From Fusobacteriaceae bacterium UBA2433 (lineage in GTDB: Bacteria; Fusobacteriota; Fusobacteriia; Fusobacteriales; Fusobacteriaceae), in contig DDQV01000122.1 in assembly GCA_002342785.1 (NCBI GenBank), positions 3,309-67,308 on the forward strand: a DNA stretch of 64,000 bases, written 5' to 3'. A program made the position numbers and the translations under genes. Of this stretch, positions 1 through 8,896 are shown piece by piece; position 1 is the first letter of the stretch; every line of letters starts with the position of its first letter. The notes under the pieces are model-generated. The model was given only the letters and a program-made list of their open reading frames with translations, did not search any database and was not told the origin of the DNA.

Positions 1-61
1 GGTTTTTCTTTCTTATTTTTTATTAATCTTTTTTGAGTGTCTCAAACAATATGAATTAGAT

Positions 62-97
62 AAAAAAAAGTTAGATCAACATGTGATCTAACTTTTT
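62..97 (-). terminator. Rho-independent terminator of the alpha operon
   Basis: A stem of AAGTTAGATCA and TGATCTAACTT closes a short loop and is followed on the minus strand by a run of eight T. It lies just after the rplQ stop and ends the ribosomal operon. Bases 1-61 beyond it show nothing I can name. Confidence 0.9.
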
Positions 98-106
98 ATA
101 ATTGGA

Positions 107-457
107 TTATACTAATTCGATTATTGCCATTTGTGAAGAGTCTCCTCTTCTAACACCAGTTTTCATAATTCTAGTATATCCACCATTTCTTTCAGTATAT
201 TTAGGAGCTACATCAGCAAATAATTTTGCTACAGTATCCTTATCTCTTAAGAATGCAAGAGCTCTTCTTCTTGCAGCTAAGTCTCCTTTTTTACCTAAAG
301 TAACCATTCTTTCAGCAAATTTTCTTAATTCCTTTGCTCTAGTTACAGTTGTTTCTATTCTTTCTTCATTTATTAAAGAAATAGTTAAGTTCATTAACAT
401 AGCCATTCTATGCTCTGATCTTCTACCTAACTTTCTATATGATTTATTATGATTCAT
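107..457 (-). CDS. rplQ: Ribosomal protein L17
   Basis: Large-subunit ribosomal protein of 116 residues, the usual bacterial length. The N-terminus [20 protein letters not shown] and the segment [20 protein letters not shown] are diagnostic of the family. The protein binds 23S rRNA near the exit tunnel. It is the last gene of the alpha operon, 29 bp after rpoA, with a clear terminator behind it. The start is ATG with a good AGGAGG upstream. Nothing unusual is seen. Confidence 0.97.
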   Translation of the reverse strand: MNHNKSYRKLGRRSEHRMAMLMNLTISLINEERIETTVTRAKELRKFAERMVTLGKKGDLAARRRALAFLRDKDTVAKLFADVAPKYTERNGGYTRIMKTGVRRGDSSQMAIIELV

Positions 458-486
458 TTTTAAGCTAGCCTCCTTTGTTTATAAGA

Positions 487-1467
487 TTAATTAGAGGTAT
501 TGTTACCCTGTAAGTCAAAACCTAATTCTCTCATTTTATCTAAAATTTCATCCAGTGATTTTCTTCCTAAGTTCTTGATCTTTAACAATTCAGTTAAACC
601 CATCTCAGAAAGTTGACCAACATCTTCAATTCCAGCTTTTTTAAGACAATTGAATGATCTTACAGTAAGATCTAACTCCTCAATTTTAGTTCCAGCAACG
701 TTGTTTACAACAACAGCTGTCACAGGTTCATCATTTAATTCTTCTTCTTCTTGATCTCTTAAGCTATCCATTCTATCACCAATTTCTAAAAATGGGTTCA
801 AGTGGAAAGTTAATAGTTCAACTGCATATGAAATTGCATCTCTGATTTCAACACTTCCATTAGTTACAACATTTAATGTTAATTTATCAAAATCAGTTTG
901 TCTTCCTACCATAGTATCTACTACAGAGTAAGAAACTTTTTTGATTGGAGTATATATAGCATCCACTGGTATATACTCTACAGACCAATCTGTATTGTCT
1001 ATTTCATCTGCAACTACAAAACCTTCTCCAGTATCAACAATAAATTCCATATCTACTTGTCTGTTAGTCGTAACTGTACAGATAACATGATCAGGATTTA
1101 TTACTTCGATACCAGCATCTGGAATGATGTCAGCAGCTGTAACAATTCTTGGACCTTCTATTGATAATGTCATTTTTTTCTCACCAGGTTCATCAGCTTT
1201 AACGATAATTTCCTTAACATTAAGGACAACATCTGTTATAGCTTCTTTAACACCTTCCATAGTAGAAAATTCATTTAAAACACCGTCAATTCTTACACCT
1301 TTAATAGCTGTTCCTGGAATAGATGATAATAACACTCTTCTAAGAGCATTCCCAATCGTATTCCCATATCCTCTATATAATGGTTCCACTACATAGCTTC
1401 CACTAAATTCACTAGTTTTTTCCTCTGTAATGTTTACATTTCTTGCTAATTTTTCGATCTTTAACAT
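487..1467 (-). CDS. rpoA: RNA polymerase subunit alpha
   Basis: Alpha subunit, 326 residues. The N-terminal dimerisation and assembly domain (about 1-235) includes the conserved GNALRRVLLSSIPGTAI. A flexible linker of acidic residues (about 236-255) leads to the C-terminal domain, which contacts the UP element and activators and carries LKIKNLGRKSLDEI. It stands between rpsD and rplQ as in most bacteria and shares their promoter. Length and both domains are normal. Confidence 0.98.
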   Translation of the reverse strand: MLKIEKLARNVNITEEKTSEFSGSYVVEPLYRGYGNTIGNALRRVLLSSIPGTAIKGVRIDGVLNEFSTMEGVKEAITDVVLNVKEIIVKADEPGEKKMTLSIEGPRIVTAADIIPDAGIEVINPDHVICTVTTNRQVDMEFIVDTGEGFVVADEIDNTDWSVEYIPVDAIYTPIKKVSYSVVDTMVGRQTDFDKLTLNVVTNGSVEIRDAISYAVELLTFHLNPFLEIGDRMDSLRDQEEEELNDEPVTAVVVNNVAGTKIEELDLTVRSFNCLKKAGIEDVGQLSEMGLTELLKIKNLGRKSLDEILDKMRELGFDLQGNNTSN

Positions 1468-1507
1468 TGAATCACTCCTACATAAAATTTTGTGTTCTCA
1501 AAACTTA

Positions 1508-2095
1508 TTATCTTGAGTAGAATTCTACGATTAATGCTTCATTCAATTCGAAGTCCATATCGTCTTTTGTAGGGTTTTGTAATACTTTTCCAGAAAATTT
1601 AGCTTTATCTAATTCAATCCAAGTAGGTGCATTAGCATCTTCTATAGCTGATTTAATTAATTCTACATTTTTAGAATTTTCTATTACTGCTACAACATCT
1701 CCAACTTTAACTCTGTATGATGCGATATTTACTTTTTTCCCATTTACAGAAACATGTCCATGAGATACAATTTGTCTAGCTTGTCTTCTAGTTGAAACAA
1801 ACCCCATTCTGTATACTACATTTTCTAATCTTCTTTCTAAATATTGAATTAAATTAAGACCAGTAACTCCATCTTTTCTTGAAGCTTCATCATATAATTT
1901 TCTGAATTGCTTTTCCATTACAGCATATACGAATTTCGCTTTTTGCTTTTCTCTTAATTGAATAGCATATTCAGTTGGTTTTTGATTTGCATTTGGTCTA
2001 GGACCTCTGTTTGATTTTTTATTTATACCTAAAACTATTGGATCTAATCCAAGAGCTCTACATCTCTTTAATACAGGCTGTCTATTAATTGCCAT
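1508..2095 (-). CDS. rpsD: Ribosomal protein S4, zinc-free form
   Basis: Primary 16S rRNA-binding protein of the small subunit, 195 residues. The S4 RNA-binding domain is visible near the middle (YLERRLENVVYRMGF and VSHGHVSVNGKKV). The N-terminus has a single Cys, so this is the C-minus paralogue without the four-Cys zinc knuckle found in many S4 proteins. It lies between rpsK and rpoA in the operon. In many bacteria S4 represses this operon; no leader element for that was identified here. Confidence 0.97.
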   Translation of the reverse strand: MAINRQPVLKRCRALGLDPIVLGINKKSNRGPRPNANQKPTEYAIQLREKQKAKFVYAVMEKQFRKLYDEASRKDGVTGLNLIQYLERRLENVVYRMGFVSTRRQARQIVSHGHVSVNGKKVNIASYRVKVGDVVAVIENSKNVELIKSAIEDANAPTWIELDKAKFSGKVLQNPTKDDMDFELNEALIVEFYSR

Positions 2096-2176
2096 TGACC
2101 TATATCCTCCTTTTTTTTCGTATTTAACTCCGATAATCAGAATTGTTTTTATCTACAATAATTTTGAATAAGTGAA

Positions 2177-2569
2177 CTACACTCTTCTCTTTTTAGGGGG
2201 TCTACAACCGTTATGTGGAACTGGTGTAGCATCAACAATTTTTGATACTTCTAATCCAGCTGCTTGCAATGATCTGATAGTAGCTTCTCTACCTGAACCA
2301 GGTCCCTTTACTCTTACTTCTACTTTTTTCATTCCATGTTCCATAGCTGCTTTAGCTACTTCTTCCGCTGCTATTTGAGCTGCGAATGGAGTTCCTTTTT
2401 TAGTGTTCTTGAATCCTGAAGTTCCTCCAGATTTCCAAGCTACAACTCTTCCTTCAGTATCAGTAATAGCGATGATAGTGTTATTAAAAGTTGAATGTAT
2501 ATGAGCTATTCCTAAAGGAATATTCTTTAATTTCTTCTTAGTTTTAACTGCGCCTCTTTTCTTAGCCAA
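2177..2569 (-). CDS. rpsK: Ribosomal protein S11
   Basis: Small-subunit platform protein of 130 residues. Family motifs include [16 protein letters not shown], a Gly-rich [18 protein letters not shown] and the C-terminal [18 protein letters not shown]. It lies 81 bp upstream of rpsD and 51 bp downstream of rpsM in the alpha operon. Length and termini are typical. Confidence 0.98.
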   Translation of the reverse strand: MAKKRGAVKTKKKLKNIPLGIAHIHSTFNNTIIAITDTEGRVVAWKSGGTSGFKNTKKGTPFAAQIAAEEVAKAAMEHGMKKVEVRVKGPGSGREATIRSLQAAGLEVSKIVDATPVPHNGCRPPKKRRV

Positions 2570-2620
2570 GTTAACTCCTCCTTACTTAAATTTTTTCTAT
2601 ATAATTAGATTTATTATTTA

Positions 2621-2980
2621 CTATCTTTTACTAACTGCCTTTTTTGGTCCTTTAACAGTTCTTGCATTTGTTTTAGACTTTTGCCCTCTTACAGGTAAGT
2701 TTGCTCTATGTCTAGAACCTCTATAACATCTGATGTCTAATAGTCTCTTGATATCCATTCTAACGTCTTTTCTCAAGTCACCTTCAACTTTAATTCCGTC
2801 AACTATAGCTCTGATTTTATTTAACTCTTCTTCAGTCATGTCTTTAACTCTAACATCAAAGCTAACTCCAGCTTCTGTTAAAACATTTTGTGAAGTTGTT
2901 TGTCCGATTCCAAAGATATAAGTTAATGCGATTACGATTCTCTTATTTCTAGGGATATCTACTCCTGCTACTCTTGCCAC
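2621..2980 (-). CDS. rpsM: Ribosomal protein S13 (GTG start)
   Basis: Head protein of the small subunit, 119 residues, contacting the P-site tRNA through its basic C-terminal tail. It begins [14 protein letters not shown], contains the helix-two-turn-helix region and ends KKAVSKR. The start codon is GTG, preceded by GAGGAGG at a good distance; no ATG lies nearby. An unusually long gap of 168 bp separates it from rpmJ. Confidence 0.97.
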   Translation of the reverse strand: MARVAGVDIPRNKRIVIALTYIFGIGQTTSQNVLTEAGVSFDVRVKDMTEEELNKIRAIVDGIKVEGDLRKDVRMDIKRLLDIRCYRGSRHRANLPVRGQKSKTNARTVKGPKKAVSKR

Positions 2981-3148
2981 GTATTTTCCTCCTCGTTCAC
3001 TTTATATATCGCTTGGTATAATAACCAGCTAAACACTTTCCTCGACATGCCTTTTGATTACTCCGAATTTTTCATCCAAAAGTATCGCCTCTACAGGTCA
3101 ACATATCTTTACAGTACGCATTTTCCAAATGTGTGTTGCTTTCAACAA
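2981..3148 (-). other. rpmJ-rpsM spacer, possible leader
   Basis: These 168 bp separate rpmJ from rpsM inside an otherwise tight operon. I see no ORF with a ribosome site here and no clear promoter or terminator. It could hold a processing site or a regulatory RNA structure for rpsM, but nothing specific can be named. Confidence 0.3.
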
Positions 3149-3265
3149 TTACCCTTGAACTTGCTTGTGCTTAGGATTAGATTTACAGATTACTCTGATC
3201 TTCCCGTATCTTTTAATAACTTTACACTTCTCGCAAATAGGCTTTACTGATGCTCTTACTTTCAT
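3149..3265 (-). CDS. rpmJ: Ribosomal protein L36, zinc-binding form
   Basis: A 38-residue protein read directly from the sequence: it starts [19 protein letters not shown] and ends [10 protein letters not shown]. Cys11, Cys14, Cys27 and His32 form the CxxC...C...H zinc site, so this is the C-plus paralogue. It binds 23S rRNA in the large subunit. The start has AGGAGG upstream. It sits directly after infA, the common order infA-rpmJ-rpsM. Confidence 0.96.
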   Translation of the reverse strand: MKVRASVKPICEKCKVIKRYGKIRVICKSNPKHKQVQG

Positions 3266-3289
3266 TTGAAACCTCCTCTCACAAAAAAA

Positions 3290-3508
3290 TTATTTTTTTC
3301 TGTAAACAATTCTTCCTCTTGATAAATCATAAGGTGAAACTTGAACTAGTACCTTATCTCCAGGTAAGATTCTAATATAATGCATTCTCATCTTTCCTGA
3401 AATGTGACCTAAGATCACATGTCCGTTTTCTAATTCTACTTTAAACATAGCATTAGGCAACGTTTCAAGTATTACTCCTTCTAACTCTATTACGTCTTGT
3501 TTCGCCAT
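3290..3508 (-). CDS. infA: Translation initiation factor IF-1
   Basis: IF-1 is a single S1/OB-fold protein of 72 residues that occupies the ribosomal A site during initiation. Family hallmarks are [11 protein letters not shown], the [14 protein letters not shown] segment and the end [16 protein letters not shown] ribosome site precedes the ATG. A promoter about 40 bp upstream suggests that transcription of the alpha operon can begin here, separately from map. Confidence 0.97.
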   Translation of the reverse strand: MAKQDVIELEGVILETLPNAMFKVELENGHVILGHISGKMRMHYIRILPGDKVLVQVSPYDLSRGRIVYRKK

Positions 3509-3543
3509 ACTTCCTCCTCGAAACTTATTGTTAATACCGAATA

Positions 3544-3572
3544 ATTATATCATAAGTCATACAATAAGTCTA
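3544..3572 (-). promoter_or_regulatory. Promoter before infA
   Basis: On the minus strand TAGACT and a consensus TATAAT are spaced by 17 bp, placing the start about 30 bp before the infA ATG. The -10 is perfect and the -35 matches 4 of 6 bases. Confidence 0.6.
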
Positions 3573-3701
3573 TTTTTTATTTTATTTTATTTATCTTTTT
3601 TAAGTTTTAAAAAAAAGATAAATAATGTTTTATAATTTTCATACTTTCCTTCTAAAAAACTCTATTTTACTGATTTAGATCTAATCTTAACAATGAAAAA
3701 A

Positions 3702-4472
3702 TTATTTTTCATATCTACTTAAAACCATTGGTTTCCCATCTACAATAGCAACTGAATGTTCAAAGTGTGCACTTCTTTTTCCATCTTTAGTTACAGCTGT
3801 CCAACCATCACCTAAGATTGCAACTTTATACGATCCAGAATTTACCATAGGTTCTATTGCAATTACCATTCCTTCCTCTAACTTTATTCCCCTACCTTTT
3901 CTTCCAAAATTCATTACCATAGGATCTTCATGCATAGTGTAACCTACTCCATGTCCACAAAAATCTCTTACCACTGTAAATTTATTTTTCTTTACATAAC
4001 TCTCTATGGCATTTCCAAGATCTCCCAATCTATTTCCAGCATAACACTGCTCAATTCCTATCTCTAGAGCTTCCTTCGTTACTTCTAATAATTTTTTAGA
4101 TTCTTCATCTATCTCTCCTACAGGAAAAGTTACTGCTGAATCTCCAAAGTAACCATCTAAATCTGTTACAGTATCTACACTTACTATATCTCCCTCTTGC
4201 AAGATTCTATTTCCAGGAATTCCGTGGACTACCTCTTCATTAATAGATATACAAGAACCAGCTGGATAAGCATTTTGTGGTCCTCCTACTCCTATAGTGG
4301 CAGGAATTGCACCTTGACTTATAATATAATTTTCAATTATTTTATTAAGTTCATTTGTTGATACTCCAGGAACTATCTTACTAGGTAAGATCTCATTATA
4401 TAATCTAGCAATTATTTGGTTGGCCGCTTTTATCTTTAGGATCTCTTCCTTTGTTTTAATTGTTATTGACAT
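3702..4472 (-). CDS. map: Methionine aminopeptidase type I
   Basis: Removes the N-terminal Met from nascent proteins. The 256-residue length is typical of type Ia enzymes. The five dinuclear-metal ligands are visible: Asp100, Asp111, His174, Glu207 and Glu239, with the substrate His83 in VVHGIP. No N-terminal SH3 extension is present. It lies between adk and infA as in many ribosomal clusters, but a terminator-like hairpin separates it from adk, so it may have its own promoter. The start ATG has AAGGAGG upstream. Confidence 0.96.
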   Translation of the reverse strand: MSITIKTKEEILKIKAANQIIARLYNEILPSKIVPGVSTNELNKIIENYIISQGAIPATIGVGGPQNAYPAGSCISINEEVVHGIPGNRILQEGDIVSVDTVTDLDGYFGDSAVTFPVGEIDEESKKLLEVTKEALEIGIEQCYAGNRLGDLGNAIESYVKKNKFTVVRDFCGHGVGYTMHEDPMVMNFGRKGRGIKLEEGMVIAIEPMVNSGSYKVAILGDGWTAVTKDGKRSAHFEHSVAIVDGKPMVLSRYEK

Positions 4473-4536
4473 TTTTTTCCTCCTTGCACAATCTTTTTTA
4501 ATATAATAAAAAGAAAGTTAGCTTTTAATCTCTATT

Positions 4537-4567
4537 TAAAAAAGGTGAGCCACCTCACCTTTTTTAG
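4537..4567 (-). terminator. Terminator between adk and map
   Basis: AAAAAGGTGAG and CTCACCTTTTTT form a strong hairpin with a T tract on the minus strand, just after the adk stop. It is symmetrical enough to work on both strands, but only minus-strand genes abut it. Confidence 0.85.
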
Positions 4568-4573
4568 ATAACT

Positions 4574-5215
4574 CTATCCTAATATTTCAAAGATATCTTC
4601 TTTTACTTCTGAAACATCTTTTGTTCCATCTACTTCTGCCATTACTCCTCTAGCACTATAAAAATCAAACAATGGTGCAGTTTGATTGTGATAAGAAGCA
4701 AGTCTATTTACAACTGTCTCAGCTGTATCATCTTTTCTTATGATAAGTGCTTCTCCACAGTAGTCACAGATATCTGTAACTTTTGGTGGATTAAATTCCA
4801 CATGAAAAGATGCTCCACACTTAGGACATACCCTTCTTCCAGTAATTCTTCCTACGATTAGATCATCTGGTACATTTAAAGATATTACTTTATCAAGAGA
4901 GATCTTCATATCTTCCATTAATTTTTCTAAAGCTTCAGCTTGTGTTATTGTTCTAGGAAATCCATCTAAAATAAATCCTTTTTTACAATCTTCTTCATTC
5001 AATCTATCTTTTATTATTCCAATGATAGTTGAATCAGGTACTAAACTTCCTTCATCCATAAATTTTTTCGCTTCTAATCCCATCTTTGTTCCAGCTTTTA
5101 TAGCTTCTCTCAAAATATCTCCAGTAGAGATTTGAGGGATACCGTATTTTTCTATTAAAAATTTAGCTTGTGTACCTTTCCCGGCACCTGGTGCTCCAAA
5201 TAACATGATATTCAT
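4574..5215 (-). CDS. adk: Adenylate kinase, zinc LID type
   Basis: Catalyses ATP + AMP = 2 ADP. The 213 residues contain the P-loop GAPGAGKGTQ (7-16), the AMP-binding GFPRT (85-89) and a long LID. The LID has Cys130, Cys133, Cys150 and Cys153, the four-Cys zinc site common in Gram-positive and some anaerobic species. In most bacteria secY precedes adk; here the upstream gene is an ArsA-type ATPase, so the cluster has been rearranged. A good promoter sits 38 bp before the ATG. Confidence 0.97.
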   Translation of the reverse strand: MNIMLFGAPGAGKGTQAKFLIEKYGIPQISTGDILREAIKAGTKMGLEAKKFMDEGSLVPDSTIIGIIKDRLNEEDCKKGFILDGFPRTITQAEALEKLMEDMKISLDKVISLNVPDDLIVGRITGRRVCPKCGASFHVEFNPPKVTDICDYCGEALIIRKDDTAETVVNRLASYHNQTAPLFDFYSARGVMAEVDGTKDVSEVKEDIFEILG

Positions 5216-5252
5216 TGAATAATCACTCCTTAAGTTTTATTATTTACAGGGC

Positions 5253-5281
5253 ATTATACTATATATCTGTTATTTTTTAAA
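5253..5281 (-). promoter_or_regulatory. Promoter before adk
   Basis: TTTAAA and a consensus TATAAT are spaced by 17 bp on the minus strand. The -35 box overlaps the stop codon of the preceding ATPase gene. No terminator lies between the two genes, so read-through from the cstA operon is also possible. Confidence 0.6.
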
Positions 5282-6200
5282 GTTTGTTTTCAGATAAAAT
5301 AATCTTACCTATATGATCTAATGTATCTTTTTTCTCTTTTCTATAATATGGAATGATTAAAATTTCCTTTCCAATAAACTCTTGACCTATAAATTCAATA
5401 AATTTTTCTTGATTATCTTTCTGTTCTTGCCAGAATTCATCTATTGAATCTGGATAAACTCTATTTATTATAACCTTATCCACTTTAATATTATATTCTT
5501 CCAAACTTTTTATCCCACGCTTTGTTTCTAAAAAAGATAATTTTTCAGGATTCATAACAAAATAAAATGAAACTATCTTTGGATCTCCTAATATTTTACT
5601 TATTTTTAAAAGATTATCTCTTCTATTTTCCAAAATATTTAATACCTTATCATCTTCAATCCTATCTTTTTTTTCAAATTTCATGTTTTTAAGCATTAAA
5701 ATTTTTTTTCTTTTTTGTATCAATGTATTCATCCAAATATTTACAGTTTTTGGAAGATTTATTAGATGGAGTGTGTGACCTGTAGGTGCAGTATCAAAAA
5801 TTATATAATCATAACTTTGATTTTCTGTTATGATCTTATTTATTTTTTCAAAGATAGCTGATTCGTGAGTCCCTGGAGAACTCACTGCTCTATCTAGTTG
5901 ACCTTGTATCTCCCCCATGATAACGGGACTCAGCATAAGATTACATTGTTTTTTTATTTCTGTTAGATATAACTTTGCTTCTTTTTCACCATCGATCTCC
6001 ATTATATCCAAACTTTCTGAGTATCTATATAGCTCACTTTTTTGTTTTATCTTTATATTAAATAGATCACTAGTTGAATGAGCAGGATCTGTTGAAACTA
6101 ACAATACTTTATTTTTTTTTGAATACATAAGAGCTACTGAAGCAGCACAGGTTGTTTTTCCAACTCCGCCTTTTCCACCAACAAAAATAATTTTTTCCAT
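5277..6200 (-). CDS. ArsA/GET3-type ATPase
   Basis: P-loop ATPase of the ArsA/GET3 (anion-transporting ATPase) family, 307 residues with one ATPase domain rather than the two of plasmid ArsA. The deviant Walker A GGKGGVGKTT is at residues 8-17, followed by STDPAHSTSDLF and, near residue 135, the DTAPTGHTLHL signature. No metalloid-binding Cys cluster is evident. It is the last gene of an operon with cstA and a small acidic protein, and is separate from the arsR-linked genes further along. Function is unknown; a role in membrane-protein handling or energising a partner is inference. Confidence 0.88.
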   Translation of the reverse strand: MEKIIFVGGKGGVGKTTCAASVALMYSKKNKVLLVSTDPAHSTSDLFNIKIKQKSELYRYSESLDIMEIDGEKEAKLYLTEIKKQCNLMLSPVIMGEIQGQLDRAVSSPGTHESAIFEKINKIITENQSYDYIIFDTAPTGHTLHLINLPKTVNIWMNTLIQKRKKILMLKNMKFEKKDRIEDDKVLNILENRRDNLLKISKILGDPKIVSFYFVMNPEKLSFLETKRGIKSLEEYNIKVDKVIINRVYPDSIDEFWQEQKDNQEKFIEFIGQEFIGKEILIIPYYRKEKKDTLDHIGKIILSENKL

Positions 6201-6218
6201 GATTATTACCTCTCTTTT

Positions 6219-6500
6219 TTACAGGGGACATTCTGTCACTTTAGTTTCCCAAATTTTTTTTCTATCTATCATCTTTTCTTCCCAGTGGGTCAGATCTTCT
6301 CCCAAGTATGGAAGTAGTTCCAAAGTATAATAACTAGTAGGCAACTCAATTCCCAAATTTTCAGAAAAACACATAAATAAAAATTCGTCCACTTCATCGA
6401 CCAATGATTCCTCTATCTTAACTGTAGACATGGTCTTATGATTAAATGTTCCTTGAAAAAAAAGTTTTATATTATCGATACACTTCAAAAATTTATCCAC
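6219..6500 (-). CDS. Small conserved-looking protein linked to CstA and ArsA-type ATPase
   Basis: A 93-residue acidic soluble protein, 37 bp after cstA and 18 bp before the ArsA-type ATPase. It has a central hydrophobic block with one Cys (FLFMCFSENLGIELP) followed by SYYTLELLPYLGEDL. I do not recognise it with certainty. From memory, small proteins named cory-CC-star occur next to ArsA-type ATPases, and this could belong there, but I cannot verify that. The tight spacing supports co-translation with its neighbours. Confidence 0.6.
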   Translation of the reverse strand: MDKFLKCIDNIKLFFQGTFNHKTMSTVKIEESLVDEVDEFLFMCFSENLGIELPTSYYTLELLPYLGEDLTHWEEKMIDRKKIWETKVTECPL

Positions 6501-6537
6501 AATATTCCTCCATTTTTATTAATTTAATTATTTTTAT

Positions 6538-8136
6538 TTATGATTTTATTGTATCTTTTCTATGAAATGCATCTTTTGCTTCTAAAAGAAGTATGATAGC
6601 CAAAACAAGAAGTGCCACAGCAAATCCTAGTAAGATATAGTTGTGTATATTAGCTTTTATTATTAAAAGTAAGGCTGCAAAGGTAACAGCAAACATAAAC
6701 ATCATAGGATATAGAGCCATCTTATATTTTTTACCTTCATTTTTTAACCATAGTGCTATCGAAAGTAAGGCTATTGCAGATAATAGTTGATTAGCTGCTC
6801 CAAAGATAGGCCAAATAGTTGTCCATCCATTGAAACTTAAAAATCCACTGACTAAAACTGTTATTAAAGTTGCAACATATTTATTTGTTAGGTAGTTATT
6901 TTCAACTTTAATCTCTGAAGCCATCTCTTGAAATATAAATCTTGCTAGTCTAGTAGCTGTATCTAAAGTTGTCAATGCAAAAGCTGAGATTGCAAGTGCA
7001 GTAAAGTTTTTCCCAACATTATAATCCAGTCCAAAAGATGTCATAAAATTTCCTAAACCATCGGAGAAAACATTGATTGGTCCTCCATGTCCTAGTAGAG
7101 AAGTAAACTTATCCTTTGTTAAATATGCAACAGTTATTACTGCTATAATTGCTAAAACTCCCTCTATAAGCATGGATCCAAGACCAATAATTTTTACATC
7201 TTTTTCACTATCTAATTGTTTAGAAGTTGTTCCTGAACCAACTAATGAATGGAATCCAGAAACTGCTCCACAGGCTACAGTTACAAATAACATTGGAAAT
7301 AAATATGCTCCCTTTACATTAAAAGATGTCACTGGAGCTAATTTTATAGATGGTCCCATTATTATTATTCCTACAAATCCACCTATCAACATTCCATATA
7401 ATAAAAATGAATTTAAATAATCTCTAGGTTGTAATAAGATCCATACTGGAGTTACAGATGCAATAAATATATAAGTTAATAATATTACCATCCACGTATT
7501 TTTATTTAAAACTATAGGAAAAGTATTTCCTATAAAGATACAGCCAATAAGTGCTATAACACCAACAATACTTCCAAGTAATAAACTATATCCCTTTCTG
7601 TAAACTAAAAATCCAAATGCTACTGCTAGAACAATAAATAATAAAGATGCAGTTGCAGCTTCTGGTACTGCTACAAAAGTACTTGCAACTATATTTGCAA
7701 AAGCTGCTACTACTAATATTAGAGTTAACCAAGCAAAGATCGCAAATAATTTTTTCCCTTTTTTCCCCATAGTTGTTCCGATAACTTCTCCAAGAGATTT
7801 CCCTTTATTTCTTATGGAAGCAAATAAAGATCCCATATCGTGAACACCACCAAAGAATATACTTCCAATAATTATCCATAATACAACTGGAACCCATCCA
7901 AAAACTGCCGCCGCTATCGGTCCAACTATTGGTCCTGCTCCAGCTATTGAAGAAAAGTGATGACCCAATAAAACTGGTGCTTTAGCAGGAACATAATCGA
8001 CTCCATCATTCATAGTATGAGCTGGGGTTTTTCTATTAGGATCTATCCCCCATTCCTTATACAAATATCTCCCGTACACCACATAAGCCAAAATAAAAGC
8101 AACAATTGTAATCATCAACAACCAAATAGAATTCAT
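6538..8136 (-). CDS. cstA: Carbon starvation protein CstA family transporter (short form)
   Basis: Polytopic inner-membrane protein of 532 residues, clearly shorter than the roughly 700-residue E. coli CstA. Hydrophobic segments run from the first residues to the end. Family signatures include YVPAKAPVLLGHHFSSIAGA near residue 50, IVGPIAAAVFGWVPV, FGGVHDMGSL and SLVGSGTTSKQL. Family members take up pyruvate or peptides under starvation. It is the second gene of an operon with an unknown upstream gene and the ArsA-type ATPase downstream. Substrate not determinable here. Confidence 0.93.
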   Translation of the reverse strand: MNSIWLLMITIVAFILAYVVYGRYLYKEWGIDPNRKTPAHTMNDGVDYVPAKAPVLLGHHFSSIAGAGPIVGPIAAAVFGWVPVVLWIIIGSIFFGGVHDMGSLFASIRNKGKSLGEVIGTTMGKKGKKLFAIFAWLTLILVVAAFANIVASTFVAVPEAATASLLFIVLAVAFGFLVYRKGYSLLLGSIVGVIALIGCIFIGNTFPIVLNKNTWMVILLTYIFIASVTPVWILLQPRDYLNSFLLYGMLIGGFVGIIIMGPSIKLAPVTSFNVKGAYLFPMLFVTVACGAVSGFHSLVGSGTTSKQLDSEKDVKIIGLGSMLIEGVLAIIAVITVAYLTKDKFTSLLGHGGPINVFSDGLGNFMTSFGLDYNVGKNFTALAISAFALTTLDTATRLARFIFQEMASEIKVENNYLTNKYVATLITVLVSGFLSFNGWTTIWPIFGAANQLLSAIALLSIALWLKNEGKKYKMALYPMMFMFAVTFAALLLIIKANIHNYILLGFAVALLVLAIILLLEAKDAFHRKDTIKS

Positions 8137-8154
8137 ATTTTTTCCCCCTTTTAT

Positions 8155-8655
8155 TTATAAAAATGTTTTAAAAAAAACTATATCTTTTTTCCCAAATGAA
8201 TTTGTTATAATTTTTTTATTCTCTAAATCCATATATATAATCTTTGTATTTAGCCATCCCTTTAAACCAAATAAAAAACTTTTATGATATGTAAAATTTT
8301 TTATCAGTTTTTCATCTTTATACGTAAGAGTATCTCCACAAAAAATAAATGTTACTACACTACTCATTTGATTTTTTTTATCTCCTTTGAAATATTCTAT
8401 ATTTTTTGTTATATATTCTTTCAATTCATTTTTTTCTTTTAATTTTTCTTTGTTATACAATGTTTTATAAAATATTAATTCTTTTGTGGAAAAAGATTCA
8501 TAAACCAATTCTTTATTTAAAATATATTTACTTGTTTCCTCTAAAAATAATCCTGTAAAATCATATTTTACTCCATCTAATTCAAAAATTTTTTTTATAT
8601 CAAAACTTTGAGATAACTTTAAACTAATTTTTTCCCCTAATTTTTTTCCTTCCAA
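8155..8655 (-). CDS. Hypothetical protein upstream of cstA
   Basis: A protein of about 166 residues, rich in Lys and aromatic residues, with no signal peptide, membrane segment or recognised motif. It ends 18 bp before cstA and is probably co-transcribed. Start choice: a GTG at 8664 overlaps the AGAAGG ribosome site, whereas the TTG at 8655 lies eight bases behind it, so TTG is preferred. It may be a cytoplasmic partner or sensor for the transporter; that is only contextual. Confidence 0.65.
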   Translation of the reverse strand: MEGKKLGEKISLKLSQSFDIKKIFELDGVKYDFTGLFLEETSKYILNKELVYESFSTKELIFYKTLYNKEKLKEKNELKEYITKNIEYFKGDKKNQMSSVVTFIFCGDTLTYKDEKLIKNFTYHKSFLFGLKGWLNTKIIYMDLENKKIITNSFGKKDIVFFKTFL

Positions 8656-8843
8656 GTAGATCACCTTCTATTTAATTGGTATAATAGTCTTTTTATATTT
8701 TAAAAGAACTAATATTGACTTAAAAAACTACTATTTTTAATAATCACAATAAGAATATACCATCTTATAAACCATCTTCCTTCATTATTTTTTAAATATA
8801 TTTGATCTTTTTATTTTTTTATAAAAATAAATATTGTTAAAAT

Positions 8844-8883
8844 AAAAAAGATGATATCTATATTTTATAGAGATCATCTTTTT
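8844..8883 (-). terminator. Terminator of the arsenic-like operon
   Basis: A long hairpin (AAAAAGATGATCTCTATA paired with TATAGATATCATCTTTTT, one mismatch) followed by T residues lies 14 bp after the stop of the ArsC-like gene. The rest of the 240-bp gap up to 8655 is AT-rich with nothing else I can name. Confidence 0.85.
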
Positions 8884-8896
8884 CATAGATTCATTC

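Noticed and set aside
898..1396. Plus-strand ORFs opposite rpoA
   Set aside because: They are antisense to a highly conserved gene, without ribosome sites or recognisable domains.
5277..6200. ArsA-type ATPase as part of the arsenite resistance island
   Set aside because: It lies in a separate operon with cstA, lacks an arsB partner and shows no metalloid-binding Cys cluster.
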